DNA from: Chrysopilus asiliformis | Taxonomy: Eukaryota > Arthropoda > Insecta > Diptera > Rhagionidae | Length of the DNA: 64,000 nucleotides | Assembly: GCA_964034945.1 (NCBI GenBank) | Contig: OZ035961.1 | Span: 66,438,031-66,502,030 of the forward strand | Direction of reading: 5' to 3' | Shown here: positions 45,655 through 56,994 of the stretch, piece after piece | How positions within the stretch are numbered: position 1 is the first letter of the stretch | How the letters are laid out: each line of letters opens with the position of its first letter | The notes under the pieces: generated by a model | Told to the model about the DNA's origin: nothing | What the model saw: the letters and a program-made list of their open reading frames with translations, nothing else | The model's database searches: none | Made by a program: the position numbers and the translations under genes

Positions 45655-45850
45655 AAATTTGTTCAAACCCGCATATCCATCCGTCCGTCTGTTGGTCTGT
45701 CCGTGAACAGACTTGAAATTTTACACAGATGAGTTACTCGTTAAAAAGAGCTTAAGATCTTGAACGGTTAATATCGGAGAATTCCTTCTAAAAAAATTGG
45801 TTTTTTTTGCCATTTCTGCGAAAACGGCACGTCGTTGCATCGAAGAAAAA
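45655..45850 (+). repeat. Old Helentron-like relic
   Basis: ATCCATCCGTCCGTCTGTTG, then 'gacttgaaattttacacagatgagttactcg' and '..cgaaaacggcacgtcgttgcatc', the block order of family A, strongly diverged. No ends are preserved. Confidence 0.45.
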
Positions 45851-46335
45851 TAAATAGACTGCGTTAGTTAGGCAACCTACAAAGGATGAAAGACGACACA
45901 ACACCAAAACAAGTTTGGCAAGCAAATCCTGGAATAGGAGGCTTGAAGGCTGGTGCTAAATCAAATGCTACAGAGATACATTACATGAATTAGATAAGGA
46001 TCACTTCGAATTTTGTGACATTTTCAACCACAACAATGTCTCATAAGCAGGGACGGATAAGTATAGTTAATAAGGAATTTACTACCTATTTTTATGCGCG
46101 TAAAAATGGAATTTACTACACGTAATTTCATACTCGTATTTTGACATCTGCTTTTGCTCAGAGCGCCTTATGTCTTTCATTATTAAGGACGCTAGGTTCA
46201 AAATCACCCAATTTCCAAAAATTATGTGACTTTTGTCCTGGCGTTATGAGTCAACTCCAATTGCGATTACCAACTACTCGCTGTTTAAATCGAAGGAAAC
46301 TACGTGTTACAGATGTCACAATTTGTAATATATCT

Positions 46336-46747
46336 AGTAACTAGCTTGCATACCCGTCGTTGCCGGGTTAAGTTTTTTGTATAAGTTTTAGAATACGAAG
46401 AAAACCAGAAAGAACTTGAAAACTTTTGAGAAAAATCTTATCTTTGCAGGACTCTCCGTTGCGAATTAATCTAACACCGGATTCGTGATCACCGACTCCG
46501 AAAACCGCCGAGTAAAACTTTTCAGCCTCCTATTGAGCAGGATTCATGGCTAAATCACCAAACCCCCTTTACCCCCCCGTTTACCCCTTAGCGGTAAAAT
46601 TTCGGAAAACCCCGCCTTAGTGAGCGCCTAGGTGATGGTTGGGACATTCTGTGAAAGTTTCAAGTTTCTAGTTTCAGGGGTTTGAGCTGGGCGTTGATGA
46701 GTCAGTCAGTCAATCAGGTTAAACGATTTTATATACATATATAGATT
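46336..46747 (+). repeat. Dispersed repeat E with GTCA tract
   Basis: Head AACTAGCTTGCATACCCGTC, a G+C-richer middle with C-rich runs (46560-46590), GAGTCAGTCAGTCAATCAGG near the end and a TATATACATATATAGATT tail. The head, tract and tail match the general layout of insect Helentron-like or LINE-derived repeats. The class is not certain. Confidence 0.45.
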
Positions 46748-46805
46748 ATGTTTTTGCACGTATGTTACTAATCCCTACTGATTACGCATATTATTAATAT
46801 AAATC

Positions 46806-47320
46806 ATACTAATATATAAAAATGAGTTGGTGTCTGTCTGTCTGTCTGTCTGTTCCTCTTTCACGCAAAAACGGCTAAACCGATTGACTTGAAATTTGGC
46901 ATGAGTGTCTGTGGTCATTCTGGTTCCAACATAGGCATACGGAAAAGTAGCGCGAGGGGTGGGGGGAGTAAGGGGAGGGGGTAAAGTGATTTCGAAACTT
47001 AGTTTTTGCGCTATGTTACTCTTTCGCGGGGAAACTACTGAACCGATTGGCCTGAAATTTGACATAGATGTTCGTCGGGGGTCCAGCATCAACATAGATT
47101 CATTAAAAAGTAGCCCGAGAAGTGGGGGAGTAAGGGGGGGGGGGGTGAAGTGATCTCGAAACTTAGCTCTTCCTCTATGTTACCCTTTCGCGGGGAAACT
47201 ACTGAACCGATTGGCCTGAAATGTGGCATAGATGTTCGTCGGGGGTCCAGCCCCAACATAGACCCATTAAAAAATAGCCCGAGTGGTGGGGGAGTAAGCG
47301 GAAGGGGGTAAAGTAATACC
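46806..47320 (+). mobile_element. Helentron-like family D, best copy, with 164-bp modules
   Basis: ACTAATATATAAAAATGAGT head, TGTCTGTCTGTCTGTCTGTT tract at 46833-46853, then modules with CTATGTTACYCTTTCGCGGG, ACTGAACCGATTGGCCTGAA and GATGTTCGTCGGGGGTCCAG. Two full units (period 164; anchor at 47027 and 47191) follow a diverged first unit. The minus ORFs here only translate the repeat. Confidence 0.7.
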
Positions 47321-47403
47321 GAATGCAAGTGCTGGAATTTTTTGTTGGTTTCTTAATCATTTTCCGAAGAGAAAAAACTAACGAACAGCATACAGGCTAC
47401 CTA

Positions 47404-48000
47404 CACTCTCGAAAAAATCCGGGGACGAATTAACTCCGCCTGAAAACATAGCTAAAAGTTTAACACCGTAGCGCGGAGTTATTTTTAAATTTTTATTTTA
47501 CGGAGCTAAATATTCAATTTAACACCGTTTTGACCTAAATTTTAAATGAACTCCGAAAAGGAGTCAAAAATTCACTACAACTTCTTTTAGGAGTTATTTA
47601 ATTGTAAGGGGTGTTCACGTTTAGAAGAGGTTTACCAATTCGCTTCAACGGCCTATTGGAAAGGCAAATGGTTTACAATTCGAGAGGCCCCAGGTTCGAG
47701 TACCGGCAGAGACATGCAAGAAAAGTTGTTAACAGTCAATATTAACTTTGAAAACACGCAAAAAAACTCAAAACATCTCAAATGATTGCAAAAAAAGATA
47801 ATTTGCGAGGTTAAATTTATTTGTTTTTTTATTTTTTGGGCCATCTAATAAGTCGGTTTAACACCGAAAAATTGTTAAAAATTAACACCCATAGGGAATT
47901 GTTGTGAACTCCGTAGCCCGGAGTTCGATTTTCTCCGATAGGTGATGAACTCCCTCAAACTCCCTTTCGGTGCGTAATCGACTCCATTTTTTCGAGAGTG
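47404..48000. mobile_element. 597-bp TA-flanked MITE carrying a tRNA-like segment
   Basis: TIR CACTCTCGAAAAAAT at both ends and TA at 47402-47403 and 48001-48002, so Tc1/mariner-type. Both subterminal zones are rich in AACTCCG/TTAACACC motifs (47430-47600 and 47850-47965). The centre (47641-47713) resembles a tRNA. Confidence 0.75.
47641..47713 (+). repeat. tRNA-like segment (SINE head or tRNA pseudogene)
   Basis: 73 nt. GCCT-ATTGGAA-AGGC forms a D arm with GG in the loop. GGTTCGAGTACC at 47693-47704 is one base from a perfect B box. The T arm is CCAGG-TTCGAGT-ACCGG with two mismatches. The acceptor ends do not pair and the anticodon arm is poor, so a functional tRNA is unlikely. An A+T-rich, A-run-bearing stretch follows to 47840, as in a SINE body. 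Confidence 0.4.
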
Positions 48001-48001
48001 T

Positions 48002-48190
48002 AAGGATAACGGAAGATCTTGTAAGGATGACGAGATTATCCTTTTCCTCAAATTTTCTGGAGAAATTTCATCTAGACGTTTTTGAGGTCGCTGAATCCGA
48101 CTCTGCAATTAAGAAGTTGTTAAGGATAACAGAATGTCCTGTAAGGATAACGTGATTATCTTTTTCGTCAAATTTCCCGAAAAATTGCGA
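48002..48190. repeat. AGGATAAC-type module
   Basis: GTAAGGATAACGGAAGATCT, CCTTTTCCTCAAATTTTCTGG, GAGGTCGCTGAATCCGACTC and GTAAGGATAACGTGATTATC, in the inverse order of the 39251 array and with a spacing of about 125 bp between GTAAGGATAACG boxes. Confidence 0.55.
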
Positions 48191-48737
48191 CATTTCACAA
48201 GCTTTTGTTACATATTGCTAAATTTTGGTACATTTTACTACAGTTACTGCATTTTTTCTACATTTTGTTACATGTTGTTACACATTATGATGTAGTAAAT
48301 CCAATGAAATGTCAAACTCAGCTGATAATCACATTATTTTTGGAAATTGGGTGGTTTTGAACCCATTGTCCTAAATAATAGAAGAAACGGTGCGTTTTAA
48401 GCAAAAACAAATGCTGCATTTTAGTCCATACATTGCACACATAATACAAGAGGGTCACTACTCAAAAAATGGAGTTTTGAGTTATTGCCAGAATTGAGCT
48501 TGACATGATCATTCAGGAAAAACAAGACTCATATTAATGGTTCCTATCATCCGTTAACTGTCGTTTGACTTTCCTGAAAAATAAGTTTTTTGACTTGTGA
48601 CATTCCTGTATTATGTGTGCGACATATTAAAAATACGCGTATAAAATTTCATGTAGTAACTAACTTGTTGTAAATTCCATTTTTTAGACGTATAAACTTA
48701 GGTAGTAAATTATTTATCAACTACTTACCTATCCCAT

Positions 48738-49031
48738 GGGTGACGGAAATCATCAAGTTGAAAAGTCTCCCGATTCGCCTGTTATTAAATTCCTACCCAG
48801 ATTGCAGTTACCTGTGATATGACGGGCTTTAATACTAGATTTAAATTAATAGCGAAAATTTAATGATGCGTCAACGCGTTCGTAAGTTTTGACATTTCAG
48901 CGCGCCAAGCACGTTTTGACAATTGAACGCTTTGAAACATTTGTGCTAAAACCTAATAAGGCTTCCTGAGAATTACACGTTTCACTATTTTTATTTAAAA
49001 TAAAATAGAAATAAAGAGTTTATGTGAATTA
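48738..49031. other. Spacer, nothing recognised
   Basis: No features recognised. Confidence 0.4.
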
Positions 49032-49602
49032 AACATAACAAAAGCTATAATTGCCAATCTGGCAATCATTGGAGACCCGTATGGTGATATTCGTATCAAA
49101 ATTCGAACAGTTATACCAAAATTCCACTTTGAAGTCAAACTTTCCAATAAGATTTTTTAAAATTTATTCCAATCGGATTTTCATGTATGGGAGTTTTATG
49201 TAGAATCATATCCTAAATAACTTTTGTTCTTGGACTTTTTTGATAAGATGCACCGTTTTTGAGATATTCACAAAAAACGATTTCGTTCGTATGGGAGGTA
49301 CCCCCCCTAATGGTCCATTTTTGCCCATTAACGAACTTAGCCTCGCATTTTACGAAAAACGGATCTGTGCAAACTTTCAAGTCTCTAGCTCAATCCGTGC
49401 GCCCGCAATCCGCGCCACAGACAGACGGACGGACGGACAGACGGACAGACGGACGGACAGACGGACGGACATGCAGAAATTAAATATTTTTATCATTCTA
49501 AACACACTAGTGTAATTCATTTTTTTGTGCGATGACGGGATCTTGGCGTTACAAACGGTAAGGCAAAGTTAATATACCCTTTGGTTTCACCATACGGGTA
49601 TA
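49032..49602 (-). mobile_element. Family A, complete copy (minus)
   Basis: From AACATAACAAAAGCTATAAT with hairpin to the head (TATACCC inverse at 49596-49602), with a GACAGACGGACGGACGG tract at 49420-49470. Followed after four A residues by the next copy. Confidence 0.75.
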
Positions 49603-49606
49603 AAAA

Positions 49607-50717
49607 ACATAACAAAAGCTATAATTGCCAATCTGGCAATTATTGAAAACCCGTATGGTGATTTAAGCGAACAGCGAACAGTTGTATCAAAATTCCACTT
49701 TGAAGTCAAACTTTCCAATAAGATTTTTTTAAATTTATTCATAAGATGTTTTAAAATTTAATCAGATTTTAATGTATGGGAGTTTTATGTAGAATCATAT
49801 CCTAAATAACTTTTGTTCTTACACTTTTTTGATACGATGCACCGTTTTTTAAATATTCGCAAAAATCGTTTTCATTCGTATGGGGGGTACCCCCCTAATG
49901 GTCCATTTTTGCCCATTAACGAACTTAGCCTTGCATTTTACGAAAAACCAACCTGCGCAAAATTTCAATTCTCTAGCTCAATCCGTGCGCCCGCAATCTG
50001 CGCCACAGACGGACGGACATGATAAATTCAACTTTTTATACCCGTATGGTGAAACCAAAGGGTATATTAGATTTGCCTTGCCGTTTGTAACGCCAAGATC
50101 CCGTCATCACACAAAAAAATGAATTACACCAGTGTGTTTAGAGTGATAAAAATAATTAATTTCTGCATGTCCGTCCGTCTGTCTGTCCGTCTGTCTGTCC
50201 GTCTGTCCGTCTGTCCGTCTGTCTGTGGCGCGGATTGCGGGCGCAGGGATTGAGCTAGAGACTTGAAATTTTGCGCAGATCCGTTTTTCGTAAAATGCGA
50301 GGCTAAGTTCGTTAATGGGCAAAAATGGACCATTAGGGGGGGTACCCCCATACGAACGAAAACGATTTTTGCAAATATCTCAAAAATTGTGCATCTTATC
50401 ATCTTAGTGCAACCAAAGTTATTTAGGATATGATTCTACATAAAACTCCCATACATCAAAATCCGATTGGAATAAATTTTAAAAAATCTTATTGGAAAGT
50501 TTGACTTCAAAGTGGAATTTTGTAACAACTGTTCGCTGTTCACTTAAATCACCATACGGGTTTTCAATAATTGCCAGATTGGCAATTATAGCTTTTGTTA
50601 TGTTTTATCACTCTAAACACACTGGTGTAATTCATTTTTATGTGTGATGACGGGATCTTGGCGTTACAAACGGTAAGGCAAATCTAATATACCCTTTGGT
50701 TTCATCATACGGGTATA
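49607..50717 (-). mobile_element. Family A copy (minus), split by a plus copy
   Basis: Parts 49607-50036 and 50605-50717 join across the intruder: '...gataaattcaacttttt' then 'ttatcactctaaacacactgg', exactly the continuous order in other copies. Its GTCY tract is reduced to a few units (50004-50018). Confidence 0.8.
50037..50604 (+). mobile_element. Family A, complete copy (plus), nested
   Basis: TATACCCGTATGGTGAAACC to GCTTTTGTTATGTT with a (GTCY)n tract at 50168-50226. The interrupted host sequence shows that only this segment was added, into a T-run, with no TSD beyond T residues. It defines the element's ends to within the T-run ambiguity. Confidence 0.8.
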
Positions 50718-51477
50718 AAAAATCTAATTAAAATCTTAATACGACTAATTCCTATTTGCGATTTCTGTAATATTTTCGAAATCAGAATTTTTAGTATAAC
50801 AAGTTTTACCGCTTTTATTAATTTTTATTAGGCGTTTAAAATTATTTATTATCTCGATTAATCTTTCATCTGTCATTGAAACCACTATTCACTTGAAATT
50901 ATTTAAGTTTTTTTATTTCAGTAAGTTTTTTATTGTCAAGTTTCGTACAAAATCAGTTTGTAGACGGAGATAAAGAATAGGATAGATTTCTACAAAAATT
51001 AGTAACATATAAGACAGTGGGCTTTTTTGTAGCGATTGCTTAAAAGTATGGAATCCAATTTGGGGCATAAAAGAACTTAGTTTCGGTGCTTCTAAGAGCC
51101 GTGTCTATAGTTAATCTATTTGGCAACAATTTTTGGAGTCGATCTTAGTTCTTAGTGGCAGCAACAGCACTTAAGGGTTAGAGGGTATGTATTTTTTTTT
51201 AGTTGCAAATTTAACGCCACTCCCAAAAAGCCGAATTTTAAATACGCTATTAATGGACATATAGTTTTAAATTATTTTTTTCTTTTTATTGCTTTTTTTC
51301 CTTTTTAGTTATTTTTTTAAAGTCGGTTTTATTTTTTTTAAAAATTTTTTTATTGCGACCGTTTTTTAGTTTCAATTTTTAGTATGGGTAAAGCTACAAA
51401 AAACGTCAAACGGATGTATCAAACAAAATGTGAATTAATAGTTTTTTATATTAACTATTATATCTTTAACCATGCAG
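50718..51477. other. A+T-rich spacer, nothing recognised
   Basis: T-rich DNA with long T-runs near 51270-51370. Nothing recognised. Confidence 0.45.
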
Positions 51478-51900
51478 AATCTAGCAGGGGACTGGGTATG
51501 AGGGGAAGCGCCACTGAGGATAAATATGTAAAATATCCTCCGCGGTGTCGTAACAAAAAAAAATCAACTCAATATCTCTAACGACGTATAATCTAGCAGG
51601 GGAGGGGTTTGAGGGGATAGAAGCACAGGGTAAAATACGTAAAATTTTCTTCCTGGTGTTGTTCTGAACACCCCACCAAAAACTTCCACTCGATATCTCA
51701 AATAATGTAAAATTTAGCAGGAGAGGGGGTATAAGGGGGTAGGTCAACACGGGGGAAATATATGAAAGAACCTTCCTTGTGTTGTACTGAACACAACACA
51801 AAAAATTTCAGCTCGATATCTCAAACGATGTAGAATCTAGCAGGAGAGGGGGTATGAAAGCATAGCGCCACGGGGGCAAATTTGCAGCGGGGCCCAACCA
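51478..51900 (+). repeat. 112-123-bp tandem array, 3.5 units
   Basis: The anchor AATCTAGCAGG (with variants) starts at 51478, 51590, 51711 and 51834. Each unit has a GAGGGGGTATGAGGGG-type run, a TATCTCWAACGAYGTA box and an AACAAAAAA stretch. It has the G-rich-run plus 'gatatctcaaa' phrase found in the Helentron-like families. Confidence 0.8.
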
Positions 51901-52035
51901 CAAACTTTCCCTACAACAAAAAAGTTAGGCATTAAAAAAAACATACATTCAAGTCGAATTGAGAACCTTTTCCGTTTTGGAAGTCGGTTAAAAAGTAGGC
52001 TTGTGTGGTATGTTCCTTCATGGACTTTTCTTTCA
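51901..52035. other. Short spacer
   Basis: Ends in a 16-bp A-run at about 52037. No features. Confidence 0.4.
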
Positions 52036-52955
52036 AAAAAAAAAAAAAAACAAAATAAAAATTTTGAAAAACCCATGACTAAAGAAAAACCCTAAAAAAT
52101 TGAAAAACTCCTGAATAAAAAAAATCCTGTAAAAAGGATAAAATAATCATTACAGTAAAATTAAAATTTGTGTGCGTCGGGAAAGCCTATTGGTCGTTGA
52201 ATTTGTGGAGCAAGGTTGTCCTGATGCAAACCAATTTTAAATTTACTCCAATGATTATATTATTTTATCCTTTTTAAAGGATTTTTTTATTATTAGGGTT
52301 GACCTCAGTAATTTAAATATCTCGAAAGTTATGCCCCAAACAGATGAGGCGTCAAAGTCGGCGTTATGACACCAGCATGTGTGTATAGAGCCCATAATAT
52401 AGAGAGTGGACATTCGGCCTAGAGCGACTAGACATGAGTTTTTTTTTACTTATATTAAGCGATTTCCGTTATTTTGATAATGTGACAAAGAACGACATTT
52501 TTAAAGCTTTCCGCGCTCGTTTTTCAGCTCGGCGGACATTTGTACAAGTCCGGATGCCCACTCTCTGTATTATAGTGTCTCTACACATGATGGCGTGTCA
52601 ACAACTACAATTTTCCAAATTTTGATATGAGTTTTTTTTTATTGATATTGACCGATTTCAGTTATTTTACTAATTATTTGTGGCAAAGGATTAAATTTTT
52701 AAAGCTCTGCTTACTGATTTTTCAGCTTGGCGGCATTTTTACACGTCCCATTGTTTATTCTCTAGATTATAATCCAAATCCACACAAATTCAACGACTAA
52801 TAGGCTTTCCCGACGCACACAAATTTTAAATTTACTGAAATTATTATTTAATCCTTTTAAAGGATTACTTTTATTCATGAGTTCTTCAATTTTTTAGGGT
52901 TTTTCTTTAGTCGGGGGTTTTTTAAAATTTTTAGTTTGTTTTTTTTTTTTTACTT
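52036..52955. mobile_element. Foldback element with ~170-bp arms
   Basis: Left arm about 52036-52210, right arm about 52789-52955, inverted copies sharing GACTAAAGAAAAACCCTAAA, GTGTGCGTCGGGAAAGCCTA and AAAAGGAT. A third piece of the arm (TTTTAAATTTACTCCAATGA) is at 52229-52300 in the right-arm orientation. Between the arms sit a smaller MITE and its partial copy. No coding. Confidence 0.65.
52381..52586. mobile_element. 206-bp MITE in the foldback loop
   Basis: About 30-bp ends (GTGTATAGAGCCCATAATAT left, GTGTAGAGACACTATAATAC inverse right), then AGAGAGTGG on both. Its interior (52434-52577) is partly duplicated in tandem at 52627-52773 (period about 193). Confidence 0.6.
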
Positions 52956-53075
52956 TTTTTTAAAGATAACAGTGAACAAACTTTTTATGCCCGATTGAAT
53001 TTAAAGTTGTTTGGTAACCATTTTGTATTGTAATAATTATTTAAAGATTAACAATTTTTTTCAAGTAATGTCGCT

Positions 53076-53490
53076 CGAATGCCGAAGCGAAATCGAAAAC
53101 GGTTCAGGGAATCAAAATACACAGGGAGAGGAGAGGTAACGTTAAGGGGAGAGTGAATTCTTACACACTTTCATTATTTACAACCGAATGGCGAAAGCGG
53201 GACCGAAATCGGTTCAGAGGATCAAAAGATACAAGGAGCGGGATTGTAAATTGAGGGGGGGGAGATATTTTACACTAAAACATTCCTTTCATTATTTACA
53301 ACCGAATGCCGGAAGCGGGATCGAAATCGGTTCAGTGGATCAGAAGATACAAGGAGAGGGGGTGCAAATTGAGGGGGGAAGGGGGAATTTTTAAACGGAA
53401 GAACCTTGCGGCACCCATATCCAGCCGAATGCCAAAAACGGGACCAAAATCGGTTGAGTGGTTCAAAAGTTATGAGTTAAGGACGCACAA
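53076..53490 (+). repeat. 109-123-bp tandem array, 3.5 units
   Basis: The anchor CGAATGCCGAAGCG and variants start at 53076, 53185, 53303 and 53426. Units contain GACCGAAATCGGTTCAGWGG, ATCAAAAGATACAAGGAG and a G-rich run, then TTTCATTATTTACAACCG. The middle two units are closest. The small ORFs here translate the repeat. Confidence 0.8.
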
Positions 53491-54519
53491 ACTTTTAGCC
53501 AAACGCATATACCATCTCCGTTCCGTCGTCGGGGGTAAAAAGAGAGAATATTATATTGAGTTGCGTTGATAATCCTTATTATATATGTACACCTAGATAT
53601 TTATTTCTGTAGGAATTTATTTGACTTTTTAGAAAGGATCACAGATGGGAATTAAGAGGGTACTATTAAACATTGGTGATATTTCGTTGTGAAGGTCGAC
53701 TTAATTAGAATTTATTGAAAGTTTGTTTTGATGTTGCCTACTTAAGAATATTAAAGGTAAGGAGTGTAATTATTATTAAGCTTAAGGTAAAAAAAAAGAT
53801 CAAAACAAAACGCATTTATATTTTGAGTAGATATATATAATAAATGAAAAATTAAGACATCTTGGCCCTTAAAGTAATAAAAATTGGTAATATTTAGCTT
53901 TGGTGATTTTCTATCTTTATGAACGACATTTTACGAGTTCGGGTGTTTAATTGAATGAGACTTTTTGAGTATCATAGTTTCTTATTTGATTTTCCCGAAG
54001 GTTGAACCTGGTGTAACCGGTTTTTCGTCCCCGCATTTTAAGTAATACAGAGTGATAAAAACTGCCCACTTTTTAAGATTATCCAAAAGACATCTAACAC
54101 TTAGAACAAAATTTTAACAAATTTTCCAGTCACTCATGTGTTAATACCAAAGTTATGGAAACTTTAGTACTGTTAGTATTAACTCTGAAAGGCACGACGT
54201 GTGCTTCAGAGGCACATCTAGTTTTCAAACACGATATTTTTATAGATTTATTGCTGCTTTGCTATTGACATACGTTTCTATTCTGTAATTTTGCATTTGT
54301 CTGAGGAACCAAAAAAAAAAAAAAAATTTGCATTTTTCGTCCTTTTTCATATTAAGGGATCCTTCCGGATTTTTTATTACGTAAACGCACGACATGTACT
54401 TCTTAGGCACACCACCTTTATTTTGGAAACGGTTCAACCCAATTTGAATGAAATTTATAATCTTTAGGTTTTCGGGGATGCGAAAGCAATTGAGCTATGT
54501 TTCAAGTGTATCAAAATTC
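53491..54519. other. Spacer with a doubled short block
   Basis: GGCACGACGTGTGCTTCAGA (54190) and CGCACGACATGTACTTCTTA (54384) are related blocks about 194 bp apart. Otherwise unrecognised. A 16-bp A-run lies near 54310. Confidence 0.4.
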
Positions 54520-54990
54520 ATTTCGATGCTGTAAGGATAACGCGAATAGCCTTTGTCGCATTTTTTTCGGGAAAACTTAGTTCCTGGTCACGAATATGAT
54601 TTTCAAATTTTGTTACTTCGGTCCCAAAGATCTGTATGAATATTGTTTTTCCCCTTCTTTTGGGAAAAATTACATTAAGGGGTTTTGGGAGCTATTGATC
54701 ACGAAACTGGTGATCAAAAAATTCCATATTTTGGTCCCAAGGACCTAAATATCCTTTTTCAATATTTGTTTCGAAACTTTAAATTCAAAATTACCGCATC
54801 AAGCCTTACATCATAGGCAAAAGGTCGCAGAGTCAATTTTTGCCGCAAATAAAATCAAGACGGGATGTTCGTGTTATCCTTACAGGTCCTTGGGACCAAA
54901 ATATTGAACTTTGAATATCAGATTCGTGATCAGCGGCCCCTACAACCCGCTAATGTATTTTTTTCAAAAAAAATATGGGGAAAAAGAATT
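54520..54990. repeat. Inverted AGGATAAC-type modules
   Basis: TTTTGGTCCCAAGGACCT occurs at 54729-54746 and inverted at 54884-54901. Flanking blocks (ATTGATCACGAA / TTCGTGATCAGC, ACATTA-GGGGTT) also pair, giving arms of about 90 bp. GTAAGGATAACGCGAATAGC (54532) and GTTATCCTTACAGGTCC (54874) link it to the 39251 and 48002 modules. Confidence 0.6.
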
Positions 54991-55384
54991 TAGACCAGAC
55001 GTGGGCAAAATATAAATTAAAAAGTGTGGAAACATTTATAACTAAAAAGAGAGCAACAATTAATTCGTGGTTTTCATGATTTTTAATGATTTTTTTATAT
55101 ATAATTCCAGAATAATTCTCGTTACTTTGATTAAGTTTTGATTAAAAAAACTTCTTTAAAATTCGCTGAAGCATATTTTTTCACTTCGCCCTCAAAATCA
55201 AATTTTTTTTATGCTTTGTAACATAATTCTATTCAATTGAGCTTTTTTTCATTTGCGATAGGTTCATAAAACAAATCAACCAGGAATTTCTGCAAAAAAA
55301 ACTCTTTCCATTTCTTAACATATTGATTCAAGTTCAAACGATTCATTATTTTTACAGTGTACTCGTTCAAGCCAATATCACTTA
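54991..55384. other. A+T-rich spacer, nothing recognised
   Basis: Nothing recognised. Confidence 0.45.
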
Positions 55385-55815
55385 AGCGCGGTTTACACCA
55401 AGAGAGTTACTGGAATCGAGTAGTGTGAATGTGGTAGTTTTTTTCGTTTACACGTTTCCAGTAGCACGTTCTAGTAAATGACAGATGCATGAAAACATAA
55501 CCGAAAATTTTCCAAAAAAAATATATCGTGCCATTGTACATTATCGTAGCGTTTTCTTTAGAACATTAAAAATGCGTTCAGCTAAAAGTCGGAAAGTAAA
55601 GAAAATCTTAAATTCGTGTATTTTGTTGTTGTGTGCTAGTAAATTAAAAAATCGGAAGAAGAAAAAAACGTATTTGGGTTCGTCAATGGATTGCTTCAAA
55701 TGAGAAAAAACCAACACGCATAAAACCACCTTGTCTAAATACGGCATTAGTTTCTACTGTCCAAAAAAGTAGATAGCTACTCGTTTCCAGTAACTGTCTC
55801 TGTGTAAACCGCGCT
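55385..55815 (+). mobile_element. PIF/Harbinger MITE, TSD TTA
   Basis: Tips AGCGCGGTTTACAC and exact inverse, further pairing to GTTACTGGAA (about 33 bp), and TTA at 55382-55384 and 55816-55818. It retains a scrap of transposase N-terminus at 55655-55740, KKRIWVRQWIASNEKK, comparable to the 'R+ (Y/W)WVRPWL' motif that opens the nuclease of HARBI1-like proteins. It is thus a deletion derivative of an autonomous Harbinger. Confidence 0.85.
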
Positions 55816-56994
55816 TTATCGAGCGAATGACGTCAAATGAACTCACCAGAACAAAAAACAAATGACTCAATCACATCCCAAGCAACCAGATAAGGCATAA
55901 TGACTTGGATTAGGGCGTGGTGTCTTAAAATTGGTCCTTACGACCACACCAAGACCAGCGAATCCGCCTTATAAGGCGTGATGCCTTTCAAGGCTTTTGC
56001 AGTGGTCGTCAAGCGGTCCGAGTGACCTAAATATATGCCCTGATAGTCTTAATGTTCGAATGCCTTGTTTTGGCTTTCATGGTCGTAGTGTCCTCCAGAC
56101 GCCTTCATAGTCGTCCTGCCTTCTACCTTTCGTCCACGAAGTGCCTTATAGGGCATAATGCCTTTGAGAACACTCCAATGCCCTATTTGAGAATGCTTCG
56201 AGCATGCGCAGATGAATATCTGCTTCGAGCTTGTTTCTAGTATACTTCGAATATCCCAAGTAACCTTATAGGTCGTAAAGTGGACACTTCGTCTTCAAAG
56301 GCGTCCCTATTGGTCGTAAGGCCCACGACTTTGTCGACTCTAGGTCGAACTATCGTCGACCTATCGTCGACAGTGGGGAAGGTCCGCCGGACCACGAAGT
56401 GCCCTATTTCACGCCCTATAAGTAGAGCATTCAATCCCGGGTACCCGAAACCCGGGTACCCGGGAATCCCGGCCATTTTCTGGAACCGAAAACCGGGTTT
56501 GAATTGGGTAAAATTACCCGGTTTTCGGTGCTGAAAGCAAGCAATTTCTTACATGCTAAAATATCAAAATACTGTTCGTTCGCTGCTGAATATATACGAA
56601 ATACATATTTGTAAGTACATATTTCTGTTAATAATAACTGTAAATTAAAAGATTAATGCAAAATTAAGCGATCCGATTACATTTTCTTTACAAAGTCTCT
56701 TTAAAACAACGACAATATAATAGATTTATATGCGCTCACAGAAAATATTAAATTCCCTGTAAAGTTAAAATGGTTTTTTTATGTATAGGCAGGGAACAAC
56801 TATTATATAGAATGGAAAATAAGACCTTTCCTCATTAACTTCCACTAGAGTAAGCACTACACTATAGAAATTGGTTTTGTTGTCTTACACAGGGACTACA
56901 TTAGGTTTTATTTCTGGTATACTAGCTAGTTCACCAAAAATAATAGCCTACTAGTTTTTTTTTGCGTGGGCCAATTCTGGTATGACATTTCAGT

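Larger units (their letters stand above)
46043..48737. mobile_element. Possible composite TIR element holding several repeats
   Basis: The left part (46043-46330: GGGACGGATAAGTATAG, AATTTACTACCTA, AAATGGAATTTAC, AATTGGGTGATTTTGAACC inverse) is matched in inverted order by 48290-48737. The interior holds the repeats listed below. Tips would be CAGGGACGG and CATGGGATAGG (inverse); the duplication is not clear. The pairing could also come from two separate copies. Confidence 0.4.

Noticed and set aside
46141..46344. 67-codon plus ORF as a gene fragment
   Set aside because: No domain; it lies in a dispersed repeat also present inverted near 48300.
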